From positions 114,475,124 through 114,539,123 of the forward strand of contig OX638371.1 of assembly GCA_951812925.1 (NCBI GenBank): a DNA stretch of 64,000 nt, written 5' to 3'. The notes beneath the pieces were generated by a model. The model ran no database searches. It was not told the DNA's origin and worked only from the letters and a program-made list of their open reading frames with translations. The DNA is from Calliopum simillimum (lineage: Eukaryota > Arthropoda > Insecta > Diptera > Lauxaniidae). Of the stretch, positions 1 through 11,746 are shown piece by piece (positions within the stretch are counted from its first letter, which is position 1; each line of letters opens with the position of its first letter). The position numbers and the translations under genes were made by a program.

Positions 1-435
1 TATTTTTTAATGTTACGGTAAAGCGAAGATTACGCGGTTAAGCGAAAAAAGTGTTTTTTGTGCTTTTAGGTGAGGATATCTCAAAAACTGTACAAGATAT
101 AACACTTCTGGGACCTGATTCGGAATAAAGATAACGAAATTCACCAAAAATGACTAATATTGTTCTGTTTCATCGTAAATATATCATAGTGAAATTTATT
201 TGTTTGGTTCATTTTGATTAATTTATACGGTTTTTTGTAAGTAAAGTGTTGCACATAGCTCAGTTGTTGGGATCATTTTAAAAGCAAATTAATGCTGAAG
301 AATATAAAAATTAAAAACAAAATCAATAATGTAAAATTAGAAAAAAATCACTGCTTGAAAGTTCAAATGTCTCAAAAAACAACTTAAATTTGAAGTTAAA
401 AATTCTGCTGAACAGAATAGGCAAAGGGTAAAGTA
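1..435. other. AT-rich DNA without recognisable gene
   Basis: No convincing coding frame, RNA gene or repeat boundary was seen. The stretch is AT-rich with short homopolymer runs, like the rest of the intergenic background. Confidence 0.5.
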
Positions 436-745
436 TTTTTTTCAAACCTCAATTAATAAATTTGGTATTACAGATGTACCACCGAATTAAAATAAATTTA
501 ACGAAAATTCCAAAAAAGTTATAAAAAAGGTATGTTAATTGGACCTTTTTTGCACTAAAATGGCAGCCAAAGTCAAAAAAGAAGGAAAAAAAAAAAAACT
601 TATATATCAAGGTGCAGAACTTTACAAAATCCTGTTAAGCCCAATAGACTCTCAGAAAGCTCATACAATTAGCAAACATTTTTTTGCAAAAAAGTTTTCT
701 CCAAAACGCTAGGGTAACCCAAGAAATTTTACTCAACTTTTCAGG
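436..745 (+). repeat. Single arm of dispersed foldback family (FB-A)
   Basis: The segment carries landmarks shared with six other places in this window: a TTTGGTATTACAG-like start, AAATTTAACGAAAATTCC, the core CTAAAATGGCAGCCAAAGT (556-574), then GCAGAACTTTACAAAATCC, GAAAGCTCATACAATTA and finally a CGCTAGGGTAACCCAAG motif near 708-722. Only one arm is present here; the two-armed copies are at 22275-22925 and 59770-60420. The short minus-strand ORF across it is incidental. Confidence 0.7.
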
Positions 746-889
746 TTGGAAGAATTGAAAGAAGAGAAAAGGTTGTAACGAACTTTCGTTATGCCTGGGA
801 TTAAACTCGCCGGTGTCCAAGGTTCTTGCAAATTAGAACACGACAGTTGCAGTTTAATGTTGTTTTTTATTTGATTTTTCTTGTGATGC

Positions 890-1240
890 GTTACAAAATT
901 ATTTATTTCATGTCCCTAATCCTCTGTCCCTAGCTAATTCTTTGTCCCTAGCTATTCTTGGTCCCTAACCTAACCTCGATGTCCCTAAGGAAAAGTACTA
1001 GCCCTAACTTTTACTTTTGTACTAATTACTCCGTTTGACAAGGTCCTCATAGGCTCGAATAAGACTTTTTAGGGTCACGAATTCCTGTGAAGCTTGGTCC
1101 AACGATTTTACTGCCTACGCTTCTTCTCTTATTTTTAGCTATTCTGTTCGACAAGATCCCCACAGGCTCGAATAAGACTTTTTAGGGTCACGGATCCTGT
1201 GAAGCTTGGTCCAACGGTTCTACTTCCTATGCTCGCTATC
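890..1240. repeat. Short TGTCCCTA repeats and a ~107-bp direct repeat (2 copies)
   Basis: GTCCCTA recurs about five times between 910 and 990. A unit containing GGCTCGAATAAGACTTTTTA, then GGGTCACG and TGTGAAGCTTGGTCCAACG, occurs twice, near 1050-1110 and 1163-1220. The arrangement resembles the non-coding part of a retroelement, but no coding region is attached, so the family is not assigned. Confidence 0.6.
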
Positions 1241-1666
1241 TTAAATATCACTACGTAAGTTATTGCTTTTGTCTCGCAGCACACTTAGCTTGATCCTGCA
1301 GTACGTTGTTGGCACACTGTTGTCTGGCACTGCACTAACGCTATGATTCTTAACTGATTTTAACTGATAGCTTGCGACACTTTGGTGAATATCCTTGCAC
1401 TGATGTCCTGCGGCACTTTGAAGAATATCCTTCCACTGATGTCCTGCGGCACTTTGCTGAATATATATTTTCTTCCACTCACTAAATTCACTTTCACTGA
1501 TGGTTGGCGGCTTGTCAAAGACTGATCTCGAATGACCGGTTGCACTTGATTTTATACTGGTGTAACGGTATTCTTTGCTGCTGCGCTGCTGCCAAAAACC
1601 GGTTTGACCACGTGCTCTGGCCATGCTGTTGTCAACGACGTGTTTGTACGCTGTTGCTATGTGCAC
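1241..1666 (-). other. 141-codon open frame over a 36-bp minisatellite, coding status doubtful
   Basis: This is one of the longer open frames in the left half. It contains a three-fold internal repeat (QSAAGHQ-type heptads separated by WKDI/CKDI) produced by a 36-bp DNA repeat at about 1362-1475 (unit core ATGTCCTGCGGCACTTTG). I recognise no domain. A tandem repeat whose unit is a multiple of three stays open by itself, so the frame may be non-coding. The flanking direct repeats suggest it belongs to an unidentified retroelement or repeat block. Confidence 0.25.
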
Positions 1667-1901
1667 TTTTTTTCCATAGGAAAACCGGTTTGACTGGTTT
1701 TTTTTATAATCTGTTATGTTATTGTTGGTGGCTGCTGTATGTTTGAGTGTTGTTGTTAATGTGTAGTGTGGATTCTATTGTTGATGACTGTTGTTGTGTA
1801 GAATGTGGGTGCTATTGTTGGTGAATGATGTGTAATGTGATGGATGTGGCTATGGTGGTGTTGATGATGCTATGTTATTGCTGGATGGTTGGGCTATGCC
1901 T

Positions 1902-1972
1902 TGGTCTTGTGACCCAAAAATTCCCTAAGAGGGAACTTCCCTAAGAAGGAGTTTTTGGGCCTTCACAAGGTA
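1902..1972. repeat. Imperfect hairpin
   Basis: CTTGTGACCCAAAAATTCC on the left pairs imperfectly with GGAGTTTTTGGGCCTTCACAAG on the right; the loop contains TTCCCTAAGAGGGAA, itself a small hairpin. It marks the right edge of the 890-1970 repeat block. Function unknown. Confidence 0.55.
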
Positions 1973-3540
1973 TCTAAATAATTTAAACTGGATTTTGAAG
2001 AAAAAGATTTGGGCTTTAAGTTGTACTATCAGATTTTATTTTATAACCTCAAAACTCTCGAAACGAATTTAAAATGAAACGCATTAAAATTTTTGACTGT
2101 GAAAGCGTTGAAACGAAATATCCCTAACATTTTTTTTTTAAAGTTATTATGGCACAAAAATCCGATGATGATATCCGTTTGCTCAAAACATCTACGTTTT
2201 GGCGTCAAATGCCAAAACAGCCATAAATTTGCTTATCAGAATTGACGTTTTTAATATTGACATTCAAAAAATGCCATAAGACTTAGTTTTGTGAAGATGA
2301 CATTGAATATGCAGAACATAATAAAGTCACCGAATTTTTAGTACCCTGGATTACGTGTTGCATTTCAAATTTCCAACTACAACTATTTATAATTGAAATT
2401 AATAGCCCCAAATTATAAATTACTAAGGACGCAAAACGATACAAATATATTAATACGTTTTCAAAATCGTAGTTCTATTCACCTAAGAGCATAATAATTT
2501 CAAAAATTAACCAATTTATGTTTTCCATTTTTTTTTACATAACCCCGTAGTTGTTTCGAATTTCGTACTTAATTCAATGTAGAAAAAAAAAAAAAAAACA
2601 CAGCGATTGCTAATTATATCGATTTTAATCAACATAAATATAAATTATACGTGTAGTTGGTACGAGTGAAGTGCGACGGCCGCCTACTAAATCATCATCC
2701 CAATTTCAACACTTTCAACAGCCACAACAACAACAACACAGAAAGAATCCAATCCAAACAACCTTGACTTGCAACAAACTGCATCCAACCAACGGAATTG
2801 ACAATTGGCAATTATTTAACAAGTAACAAGCAAAAGACAACAAACAGATAGACAACAACAGAGTGAGAGGAAGACTGAAAAACGTAAAACAAATCATGAC
2901 ATTGATGGTCTTTGGTTAAAGGAGAATGCTGCTGCTGCTGTTGCTGTCGCTATCAACTACTTAAAAATAGTGGCGGCAATTGGCAGAAGCATTAAATTTG
3001 AAACTGAAATTAGAAGTCAATTTCAAAGATTCTTTACAGCAACAAAAAACAATGAGTGTACTATAGTGGCAGCAACATGCGCAATTGCTGTTGCTGCTGC
3101 TGCTGGCTGCTTGTTAGAGATCTATAAAGACTTGTGGCATGACAAATGAATACAGACGCTAGAATGCTCGCTATCGAGTTGCAGACAAAATAGACTGTTA
3201 GACAGACAGATTAACCGACAGATAAAGAGAGAAGGAGAGGGAGAGAGACTTTAATTCATTTTTGAATTAACCTTTTGGCAGTCAACTTTGTCTATTTGTG
3301 TGCCCCCACATACCCTAGATTTATGTTGACCCAAATGGAAATTAAAATAAATATGTTAAGAGTACGCCCTGAAACTTTTAATTTTTATTTAAAAAGTTTT
3401 AGTAGTAAAAGTTTTTAAAACTTTTTTTGTAAAAATGCTTATAACCCCCTTAATCTTATATAGTTTTTAAATAAATTTTTTTTAAAAAGCATTTTTAAAT
3501 TTTGATTCTCAAACTCAACGAAAAAAACTTTTATGCGTTT
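1973..3540. other. Intergenic, microsatellite-rich
   Basis: I see no gene. The stretch holds (CAA)n at 2718-2740, CTG/GCT runs at 2925-2948 and 3088-3108, and a GA-rich tract at 3225-3250. Such tracts are typical of fly intergenic and intronic DNA. Confidence 0.5.
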
Positions 3541-3554
3541 AAAAGATTTGCTTG

Positions 3555-3815
3555 TCCAATTTTACCCGGTTTTTGCTGAAAGCTTGCATTTATAGTTCGT
3601 GGTGTCTGAATGAAATTTATTTTGATTATCTCAAAAAACGCTTTCAGTATAGCATTTTGAAGCTTTTGCTTATATGAGAGGTGCCACGCCCTCTTGTCCA
3701 AATTCGTCCAGTTTTTTTCAGAGCTTGCGCTTACAATTCGTAGTATCTATGTGTATTTCGGAAGGACAAAGTGAATATACGTATACCCTGGGTGTGGAGT
3801 ATAAAAACAGTTTTG
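3555..3815 (+). repeat. 142-bp-unit repeat with mini-me-like end
   Basis: It contains the phrases TTATATGAGAGGTGCCACGCC (3670-3690) and ATCTCAAAAAACGCTTTCAGT shared with the tandem block at 43330-43830. It ends with GGACAAAGTGAATATACG and ACCCTGGGTGTGGAGTA, the same terminus as the mini-me-like repeat at 43830-44215. It is therefore a second, internally deleted copy of that composite element. Confidence 0.7.
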
Positions 3816-3821
3816 TCTATA

Positions 3822-3995
3822 GGGTGTATCGCATAAGGTTACGAAGCTTATGGGAGGTGATAGAGGAAGCCTGGACTAACAAAAAATTGCTGATGAGTGG
3901 CCTGTCTAAAATGTACCCCTGAGCAGTTATAGGGTTAGAACTGATTTTTCTGACTTGTATAAAAAAAAAATTTTCTTGGTTTTGGTGAAAACTTT
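3822..3995 (+). repeat. Terminal segment of foldback family FB-A
   Basis: The copy starts AGGGTGTATCGCATAAGGTT, followed by ACGAAGCTTATGGGAGGTGATAG and a GCCTGGACTAAC motif, and continues with ACTGATTTTTCTGAC and AAAATTTTCTTGG. The same order of motifs begins the two-armed copy at 59770. The terminal motif also occurs near 22285, 28395, 28530 and 31975. Confidence 0.7.
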
Positions 3996-3999
3996 GCAA

Positions 4000-5302
4000 C
4001 CATAATGGAGCAAATTCCTAGTGGGCATGTATGAGTGCAATTTCAACACAGTGGCAATTGTCAGTATGTGAAAAATTACCTGGTATTTTTTTTTTCGTTC
4101 TTAATTCATTTTATTTATAGTTAGAACCAATTTTTTAAAGGTTTTTTATTTTTTTCTGTTGTTGCTGCTCAGTGGACTGAAATTATTTCTATGATTTTGT
4201 CTGAGTTCAGGAACCAAGGTCTCTGTTGTGTATGGTTATGGTTACATGGTATGGTATCTTTTGGTATGGTTCCTATGATATGATTTTTTATTTTGTATTG
4301 TTGTATTTCAAATTGTTCATAAACTGTAACCTCTGTTGCTGTGCGATTACAGTTGCTGTTGCTATTGCTATTTGCCAAACAGTAGCGATTTAATCACCAA
4401 GTAACAGCAGCAACAGCAGCACCAAAACCACCACCGCCGTCACCATTACGAACTTTAATGCTCTTTTTTACAGATTTTTGTTTTTTTGCGCAATGGCGAC
4501 CATGACATAACGGTGCAAAACCCGAACATAAAAACCATTTAATGTGTTCACTATCAGTTGGTAAATTACAAAAATCGTGAGTGAGTCAGTAGTGAGTTTA
4601 GTGGCGGTATAGTGGTGATTTTTTGGTTTTTTTGTCTTTGCGTCTTTTTTAATGAGATCGATTAGAATTTAATGAGCAGACATTTTCGGATGGCGCAGCG
4701 GCATAAGTAGCCTAGATCGAATACAATACGAAAAACTAATTTATTTTTAATTTAGATTTTTGAAAAGATTTGCAATACATTCTTTAGACACATAGGGTTG
4801 CAGAATGTCAAATTATGTAATGATATATTTACAGTATTTATGCCTTTTATTGGTGAAATATTTAGGCTTTAAAATATCACGTCAAAAATAGTTGCTGTTG
4901 CTTTAAATAACTTTTGCTTACTTAACAAACTTTCAACTAAACATGTCTTTCCTTAATATTTCAAACTTCAACTGAAATCCACTGCAATCAAAGTGTATTA
5001 GCTTATAAGTCTTCTGCTGGTGTTTGTCGGAGTCCCCGTAATCTTTTTTTCTGCTATTTGTACAAACTTTCTCAATAATTCTAGCAAATGCTATGCAGAA
5101 ATCAATTGTGTGCTTTACGCTACATAATCGTCAAAGCTTCTCAGTCGTTGCTTTTCACCACATGTTAAATTCACCACTTGCTGTTTGGTTTTTGCAGTCG
5201 CTAGTAGTAGTAGTAGTGTTTTTGCGGTTACATTTCGAAGAGATATTTTTTTGTTTTTAAATAAAAAGGATAAAATTCTGTTTAACACTTTTCATAGAAA
5301 TC
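4000..5302. other. Intergenic DNA without recognisable gene
   Basis: No coding region is supported. CAG/CAA and CCA runs lie at 4403-4445, and a TAG repeat at 5202-5216. A minus-strand ORF at 4169-4378 is asparagine/threonine-rich low complexity and I do not treat it as a gene. Confidence 0.5.
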
Positions 5303-5306
5303 ATTT

Positions 5307-5562
5307 GAGCCGTTTATTTTGAAAGTGGCCTTAGTCCATTTCGGGGCAAATGTAATGTCATTCACAGTATATGCCGTAATAATCGGGTTTTTGCTCGATA
5401 CTATTTTTTAAACATAACGCCATTAATTTCACACAATGTGGTAAACGTTTTGTAAAGACAAAATTCAACTTTATTCGTTCTGAACAAAATGCCAGCTAAT
5501 TCATATTATGATATTACTTTTGCTCCGAAATGGACTTAGGACACTTTCAAAATAAACGGCTC
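5307..5562. mobile_element. 256-bp MITE with ~50-bp terminal inverted repeats
   Basis: The left end begins GAGCCGTTTATTTTGAAAGT and continues through CATTTCGGGGCAAA. The right end, read on the other strand, gives GAGCCGTTTATTTTGAAAGT again, continuing through CATTTCGGAGCAAA. ATTT flanks both sides (5303-5306 and 5563-5566), a possible 4-bp target duplication. There is no coding capacity. The superfamily is not assigned because the end motif is unfamiliar to me. Confidence 0.8.
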
Positions 5563-5569
5563 ATTTATT

Positions 5570-6230
5570 CCAATTTCTAAAGATTTTATACATATTTTAG
5601 CATACATGCTAACATCACAGTCAAAACCTGAATAATTGCCTGAGATGTGTCATCTACTTAAAAACAAATAAATCAAATTTGATTTTGCATTACTGACAAT
5701 TTTTCTCACGTTACACACAAATTTTCGTCCGTGATCTTTGCTACCAAAAAAAAAAAAAAAAAACTATAAAAAAGCTCTGTTGTCTGCGAAAATTTTCTAT
5801 TGAACACCTTCGCACTCGTTTATTTAACAGCAACAAACAGCAAAAAGTCGCAATAAAATGGTAAAAATAAATTTTTGGCCAAAATGCATTAAAATCAAAA
5901 ACAAAGCGTTATGGCGCATTAATTCTGCAACGCTATAAAAGTGGAAAATGTAAACGATTCTATGAAACAAGCGCGCGCATGCTCAATGTGATGTTATCAT
6001 TGGAACAAAACATACAAGTGTGATCATATAGACAGACTTAGAGACATTTAGCTTTACATAAGTGGCCAGGGACGAACAATTCGATTTGGTATTTAGTTTT
6101 GGAATCTCACAAATTTTGAGAGTTATTCTCATTGAATTGGTTAGATATTTGATAAATATTGTATATTAGCCATTACGGATATATGCCAAGCTTAACAAGA
6201 TTTGCGCATTGACCATCTCAGGTTTCGATG
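5570..6230. other. Intergenic DNA without recognisable gene
   Basis: AT-rich, with a poly(A) run at 5745-5762. Nothing else supportable. Confidence 0.5.
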
Positions 6231-6234
6231 ATAT

Positions 6235-6655
6235 TTAGTTTATCGGTATTTCGGCCAAAAAATCCACCGTGATCCAAAAAATTTATTGAGATTTGGCACA
6301 TATGTAAAATGAAAAAATGGGGGTATCACGCCTCCACAAAAATCACTTCATCATATCTCTGAAAATGTTAAACGCACGTGAATGAGGATTGTAACATGTG
6401 TACAGAGCGCCAGGACAAATAATGTTAACAGAAAAAATGGGTGATGCAACGCCTGGTACGCATGAAAAATGGATAGGGATAAACGACATCCTTTGGAAAA
6501 ATTGGTGATGCCACGTCAACTTAGCAAGAAAAGGTGAACCAACATTCACTGGGAAGTTCTGGTGCTACCTAAGAGCTATAATGTATAATGCACCTTAAAT
6601 GTATGCGACGGTCACGTTCGCCACCTGGGAAATGCCTATATGGTTTTGTTTCAGG
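6235..6655 (-). repeat. Dispersed repeat R15, minus-strand copy
   Basis: On the minus strand this matches 14815-15600: GGTGGCGAACGTGACCGTCG, TATAGCTCTTAGGT, CCCAGTGAATGTTGG, AAGTTGACGTGGCATCACC and AGATATGATGAAGTGATTTT occur in the same order. The second copy carries about 310 extra bases. The short ORF here has no recognisable domain. Confidence 0.75.
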
Positions 6656-6769
6656 ACAAAATCAATAAAAGTGGTGAAAAAAGATCTGATTTTTTGTGGC
6701 TAGGTGGAAAACATTACAAAATAGGCATATAGTGACAAATACTCCTTCTCGTTTTTTAACAGATTTTCA

Positions 6770-7790
6770 TGTTTTTTTTTTGTTAAAAAATATGGAATCA
6801 GGCAAAAAGTAGTATTTTTAGAACTGAGATTAAAAAAAGGAAAAATATGGAATATAAGCACATTGTGAGTTTTGTAGTGTTTGGCAAAAAGTACCTTTTT
6901 TAATTATTTTTTAGTACTAAGGTTACAAAAAGAAAAAAATATAGGATCGGGCTGTGAGCACAAAATTAGCTTTTAGTATTTGGTAAATAGTACTTTTTAG
7001 TACTCAGATTATAAAAAAGGAAAATGTGCAATAAGACTGTAAGCACAAAATTAGTTTTTAGAATTTGGCAAAAAGTACCTTTCTTTTTAGTACTAAGATT
7101 AAAAAAGGAAAAATATGGAATAAGGTTATAAGCAAAAGATAAGTTTTTAGTAACTAGCAAAATGTTAATTTTTAGCACTTTTTTAGTACTATGAATTCAA
7201 AAAGGAAATAATGGAACTAATCTATAGAAAAGATAGGTTTTTTAGTTTTTAGCAAAAAGTTATTTTTTAGAACTTTTTTAGTACTAGGTTTATAAAAAGG
7301 CAAAAATTAGAATCAGGCTAAAGCATAAGATAAGTTTTTTGTGTTTGGCAAAAAGTACTGTTTTTAGTACTTTTTTAGTACTAAGATTTCAAAAAGGAAA
7401 AATATGGAATGAGGTTATAAGCATAAGATAAGTTTTCTTGTATTTGAAAAAGTACTTTTGTATCTGCACCATTAGTACTATGAATACAAAAAGGAAAAAT
7501 ATGGAATCAGGCTAAAAGTAAAAGATAAAATTTTAGCAAAAAGTTATTTTTTAGAACTTTTTTAGTACTAAGATTAAAAAACGGAAAAAAATGGAATCGT
7601 GCTATAAGCACAATATAAGATTTTGACAAAAGGTACTTACTTTAGTACTTTTTTAGTACTGAGATTACGAAAAGGAAAAATACCGAAGCAAAAAGTACTC
7701 TTTAAGTACTTAAATTACAAAAATATAAATGTGTAGACAGGCCATAAACACAAGATATTTTTTTGTATTTGGCAAAACGTATTGTAAATT
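6770..7790. repeat. Tandem array of a ~94-bp unit (about 10 diverged copies)
   Basis: The motif TTTTTAGTACTAAGATTA followed by AAAAAGGAAAAATATGGAAT, GCATAAGATAAG, TTTTTAG and GGCAAAAAGTAC recurs at a regular spacing of roughly 90-100 bp; AGTACT landmarks lie near 6913, 7000, 7090, 7186, 7280, 7378, 7470, 7567, 7654 and 7710. The copies differ by many substitutions, so the array is old. Confidence 0.85.
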
Positions 7791-8154
7791 TTTAGTATTG
7801 CTTACTTTTTCAATCTTCTAAAATATATTTCATGGTAAAAAGGATCGTATGCATGAAAAACCAAGATAGTATTTTCAAAGGTTTTGGAGTTATGGCAGAC
7901 TTTAAAAAATCATAACTCCTTAATCGTTCAGGATACCATCTTAAGTCTCAGAGATTAGCAAAATTCGAGATAGACAACGCAAATCTTGTTACGCTAGACA
8001 TGGGAATGACTGATATGTATTTCATCTTGACGGGATAATCACATGAGTTAAATAACCTTGATCTCGGATTAATAAAAGTAGTTTTCAGTTTAATATATAG
8101 ATCAGTGAAATATATAGATCAAGGGTGACAGCGTTGAACAAAAATGAGCCAATT

Positions 8155-8420
8155 TTGAATCGCCTACAGCAAACATAGTATATCAATATTTTCCAAATTT
8201 CTCGGAACTACAACACTCATCAAGAATTATTTTTGTTGTTTATTTTATATGCAACCAACATAAAACAACAAAAACGACTGATGATCCCCTACTTCGCATC
8301 AGCTTTGAGTTCGATTCTTGTGTGTATATATGAAAAAAAAAACAAAAAATATTTTGTTATGAGTGCAACAAATTTGGAAAATATCGAAATATTGTGTTTG
8401 TTGTAGACGATCAAAAATTT
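8155..8420. repeat. Imperfect inverted repeat with tRNA-like centre
   Basis: The left arm (about 8155-8203, GCCTACAGCAAACATAG then ATTTTCCAAATTT) is complementary to the right arm (about 8370-8418). The central ~150 bp includes GAGTTCGATTCTTG at 8307-8320, similar to an RNA polymerase III B box. It may be a decayed foldback or SINE-like repeat; no TSD was found. Confidence 0.5.
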
Positions 8421-8929
8421 TACGCTGACTGCGCTTGGATCTGTGGTTATATAATGCTGACAACCTGGGCTTAGATATTTCGTTTTCTCTCAGTAAAAGC
8501 CCGATGAGACTTTACTGTCTATGAAAATTAGACTATCTGACCGTTTAGTCTTCAGGTCCTCCAGTTATGACTTGGGTATAACAACTATACTTTTTATAGT
8601 CATTCATTAAAGTCGTTCAGAGTGTGGTGACAGAAAATTGCCTAAAGCAACAAGTTATTTTTGCTTTGCAGATTTGGTACAGAGATTTATTCGTTTAAAC
8701 GGCATTTGGCTGCATAATAAAAAAACTGACACCTGCTATAGAAAGGTCAAGAAGTTGCGTCAGCTATTTGTTTTAAAAAAAGGTAGTTTTTGTTGCACTA
8801 ATAATTGCCTTATTATCCTTACTTTCATGCAACTACTTAGTAACATAACCGAAAATTTAATAGCGTTGCATTCTTGCAACAAGCATATTAACCCATTGTT
8901 ACATGAAAAAAAAAATTCAAATAATTGCA

Positions 8930-11440
8930 AATATTTATTTATTTATTTGAGTCTTTGGATAATAACAACCCTAACAGACTAGACCAATTGAAATTAAATA
9001 TACATGAAATATATGACAATAATTGATATAAACTTAAATACAATGAAAATTTAACAAAGCTAAGAGCCTAAGCAGTATAGATTTATATTGAGCTTTATTC
9101 AAACAAAAATCAATTGAAATGTCTTTATATAATTTATTTAACAATAAAAGATTTCTATTAATGGGCTCATTTATGGCATAGTTCGACCCGTGACATCTAA
9201 TATAAAAATAATCTGAAGATCATAAAGCCCTAGAGGGAACGTTAAAAGCTATTAGCTGTATGATGTCAGGACAATCAATGAAATCATTAAAGACGTCATG
9301 AATAAACATAATGCTGTGAACAAGACGCCGATTTTCAAGAGTTTCAAGATGAATGAGCAAACAATGTGCATTGTATGATGGTAACGGTTCAGTAAAACCC
9401 AATGAGTGTAAGGCAAACTTAATAAATTTCCTTTGATCACGCTCCAAGCGAGTAATGTGGACCCCATAGTAAGGATTCCAAATAAAAGGAACGTATTCCA
9501 AATTGGTTCTTACAATTGATGTATGGAGAAGTTTCTTGGTAAAAGGATCTATAAACGCAGCACTATTCCTCTTAAAAGGGAATTAGGCTTTAGGCAAAAT
9601 ATGATTTACATGATTTGTAAAGTTTATCCATGAGTCAAAATAAATCCCAAGATCACGAATTTGATCAACTCTAGTTAAAAGCACATTCTCTATACTATAT
9701 AAATGCCACAAAGGATTATTAAGTTCAGAAAAGGTCATACAAAAGCATTTACTTAAGTTCAAAGTCAAGCAATTGTGACTGAACCAAGTAACAACATTAT
9801 TCAATTCATTTTGGAGAGTGCAACAATCAGATGTATTACTAACTTTATAATAAATTTTTAAATCATCAGCATATAAGGAAAAACGTACCAAAGAAAACCA
9901 AGTTGAGATATCATTAATATATAGAATGAATAACAGTAGACCAAGTATGCTGACTTGTGGTACTCTAGAAGTTTTTAAGAGAGATCGTGATTTAACATCA
10001 TCAATGGCTACAAAAGAGAACCTATTTGAACGTTGGAACGTTGAATGGAAACCTAGTTTGGATAGCTTAGAAATTAATATACAGTGAGAAACTTTATTAA
10101 AAGCCTTCGATATATCCGAATAAATAACGTCCAGTTGATCTCCACTTTCAAATGTGTTAATACAATATCTAGTAAAGGTACAGATATTTGTAAGAGTAGA
10201 TCTTCCAGGTAGAAAACCATGTTGGTACGGATAAGCTATATTTTTTACGGCAAAGATAAATTTATCCTTAACTATCTTTTCAAAAAGCTTTGGGATATTA
10301 GTGAGCTTTGATATTGGTCTGTAATTTTCTACGTTGTTTTTATTTCCCGATTTAAAGACAGGAGAGATTACAGAAATTTTCCATTTATCAATGAAAACGC
10401 CACTAGCAAGCGGTTTATTAAAAATTTTTAAAAGTGGGACAACTATCGAGCCATAACCGCCAAAAAGACACGATTTCGGATTTTTGTTTTTTGATGAAAA
10501 CCTATAATTCGTGTCCATACGCATCTTCTCTACAAATTTCATAACTGTAAAAAGTACCGTTACGGAGTTATAGCGAAAGAAATTAAGACTTAACCGACAT
10601 TCGAAGTATTTTGTTTATTTTTTTTGTGACTGCGAGTTGTTGGTTAAGTCATTTTTTCTTTTTGTGTCAAAAGTAACTTGCAAATAATGTAATAAAAAGG
10701 AAAATTTATTAAAAAGTCTAGATGAGGGTTAATAGTATATGTGACCACAAACGATTTTTGGTACAAAAACTGAAGATCAGATGGGGAATCTGGAAAAGAA
10801 AAAAAGGCTTAACTGACAAAACACTGAGAAATGGTCGATATAATATAAATAGGTGAATGAAACTAGTTGCATCTCAAGTCTAACACAAAATATAGCTTAC
10901 ATACTAAATTTCACTGTAATAGCTATACTTAATGCACAGGTATTTAAAAAAAACCTTCTCCTGTAAAATTTACTTTTTGTCAGTTAAGTCTTTTTGGCGG
11001 TTAGGGTTCGATATGGTTTTAACACATTTGATAAGTAAGTAAGAACTAAGTCCATCAAGATCTGATTTAAAACTATTTTTCAAACCAGCTATGCTATTCT
11101 CAACGTCATCAATGGTTAAACTGAGGGCACCAAAATTTATTAAAAAGTTTTCATTACCAGGTACAATTTGACTAATAGAGAAATGATCATCAAAATTTAA
11201 AACAAAAAATTTTTCAAATAAATCAACAGTATCAGAAAGAGAATTTGAAGATTTATCTTTGAAAAACATAGATGAAGATGATCATATCTCCAAAACGACT
11301 TTGGATTGGTTTTAAGCTGACCTTCAAGATTTAAAATGTACTGTGTATACAGAAATTTATTTAGGAATTCAAATTCACGTTTGTAGTGAATAAATTTTTC
11401 AATAAATTCCAAGCAACCTGTGGAGTTGAACTTTGTACAA
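8930..11440 (-). pseudogene. Decayed non-LTR retrotransposon, reverse transcriptase region (jockey/CR1-like)
   Basis: The best frame (9583 to about 10453) is a group of reverse-transcriptase motifs: NYRPISKL near residue 73, QHGFLPGRST near 107, the metal-binding Asp in YSDISKAF near 143, and YADDLKIY near 224 with the catalytic Asp pair. Further downstream a separate frame (9220-9501) continues as the thumb region (LERDQRKFIKFAL). Upstream pieces (10970-11412) give the linker before the RT domain, including NPKSFWRY. Frameshifts and a nested 546-bp insertion break the ORF. A TAAATAAATAAAT tail on the minus strand at about 8930-8945 may be the 3' end. The clade is tentative; the element is inactive. 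Confidence 0.85.
10456..11001. mobile_element. 546-bp MITE with TA target duplication, nested in the LINE
   Basis: The ends are perfect inverted repeats (ACCGCCAAAAAGAC at 10456 and its complement ending at 11001), flanked by TA at 10454-10455 and 11002-11003. Excising the element with one TA joins the two LINE frames exactly: ...TISNP on one side and YGSIVVPLL on the other. AAGACTTAACCGAC, GGTTAAGTCA and GGCTTAACTGAC near both ends form subterminal repeats. The TA duplication suggests the Tc1/mariner superfamily in the broad sense. No transposase is encoded. Confidence 0.88.
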
Positions 11441-11746
11441 AATTAACACATAATAAGCATTTTGAACGGTTTCTTTCAAGTAACCAGATTCTCAATAGTA
11501 AGTGCTTAGCGCATATTATGAGTTTATGTGTTTCAAACAAATAAAAAGGTATGAACGGGTTAATTACCATAAAAAATGCAATATTTAAGCTACTCACCCA
11601 AATCACTTGTAAATATAGATTTTTCTTCAATCAACCAGTCACACTTGCAGACACTCGTATACATACTTGCCATAGTATATGTATTGATATACTCCTGCTA
11701 AGTCTCTTAACTTGGCCAAATTGCAATTTAGCGTTTATTGACTCAC

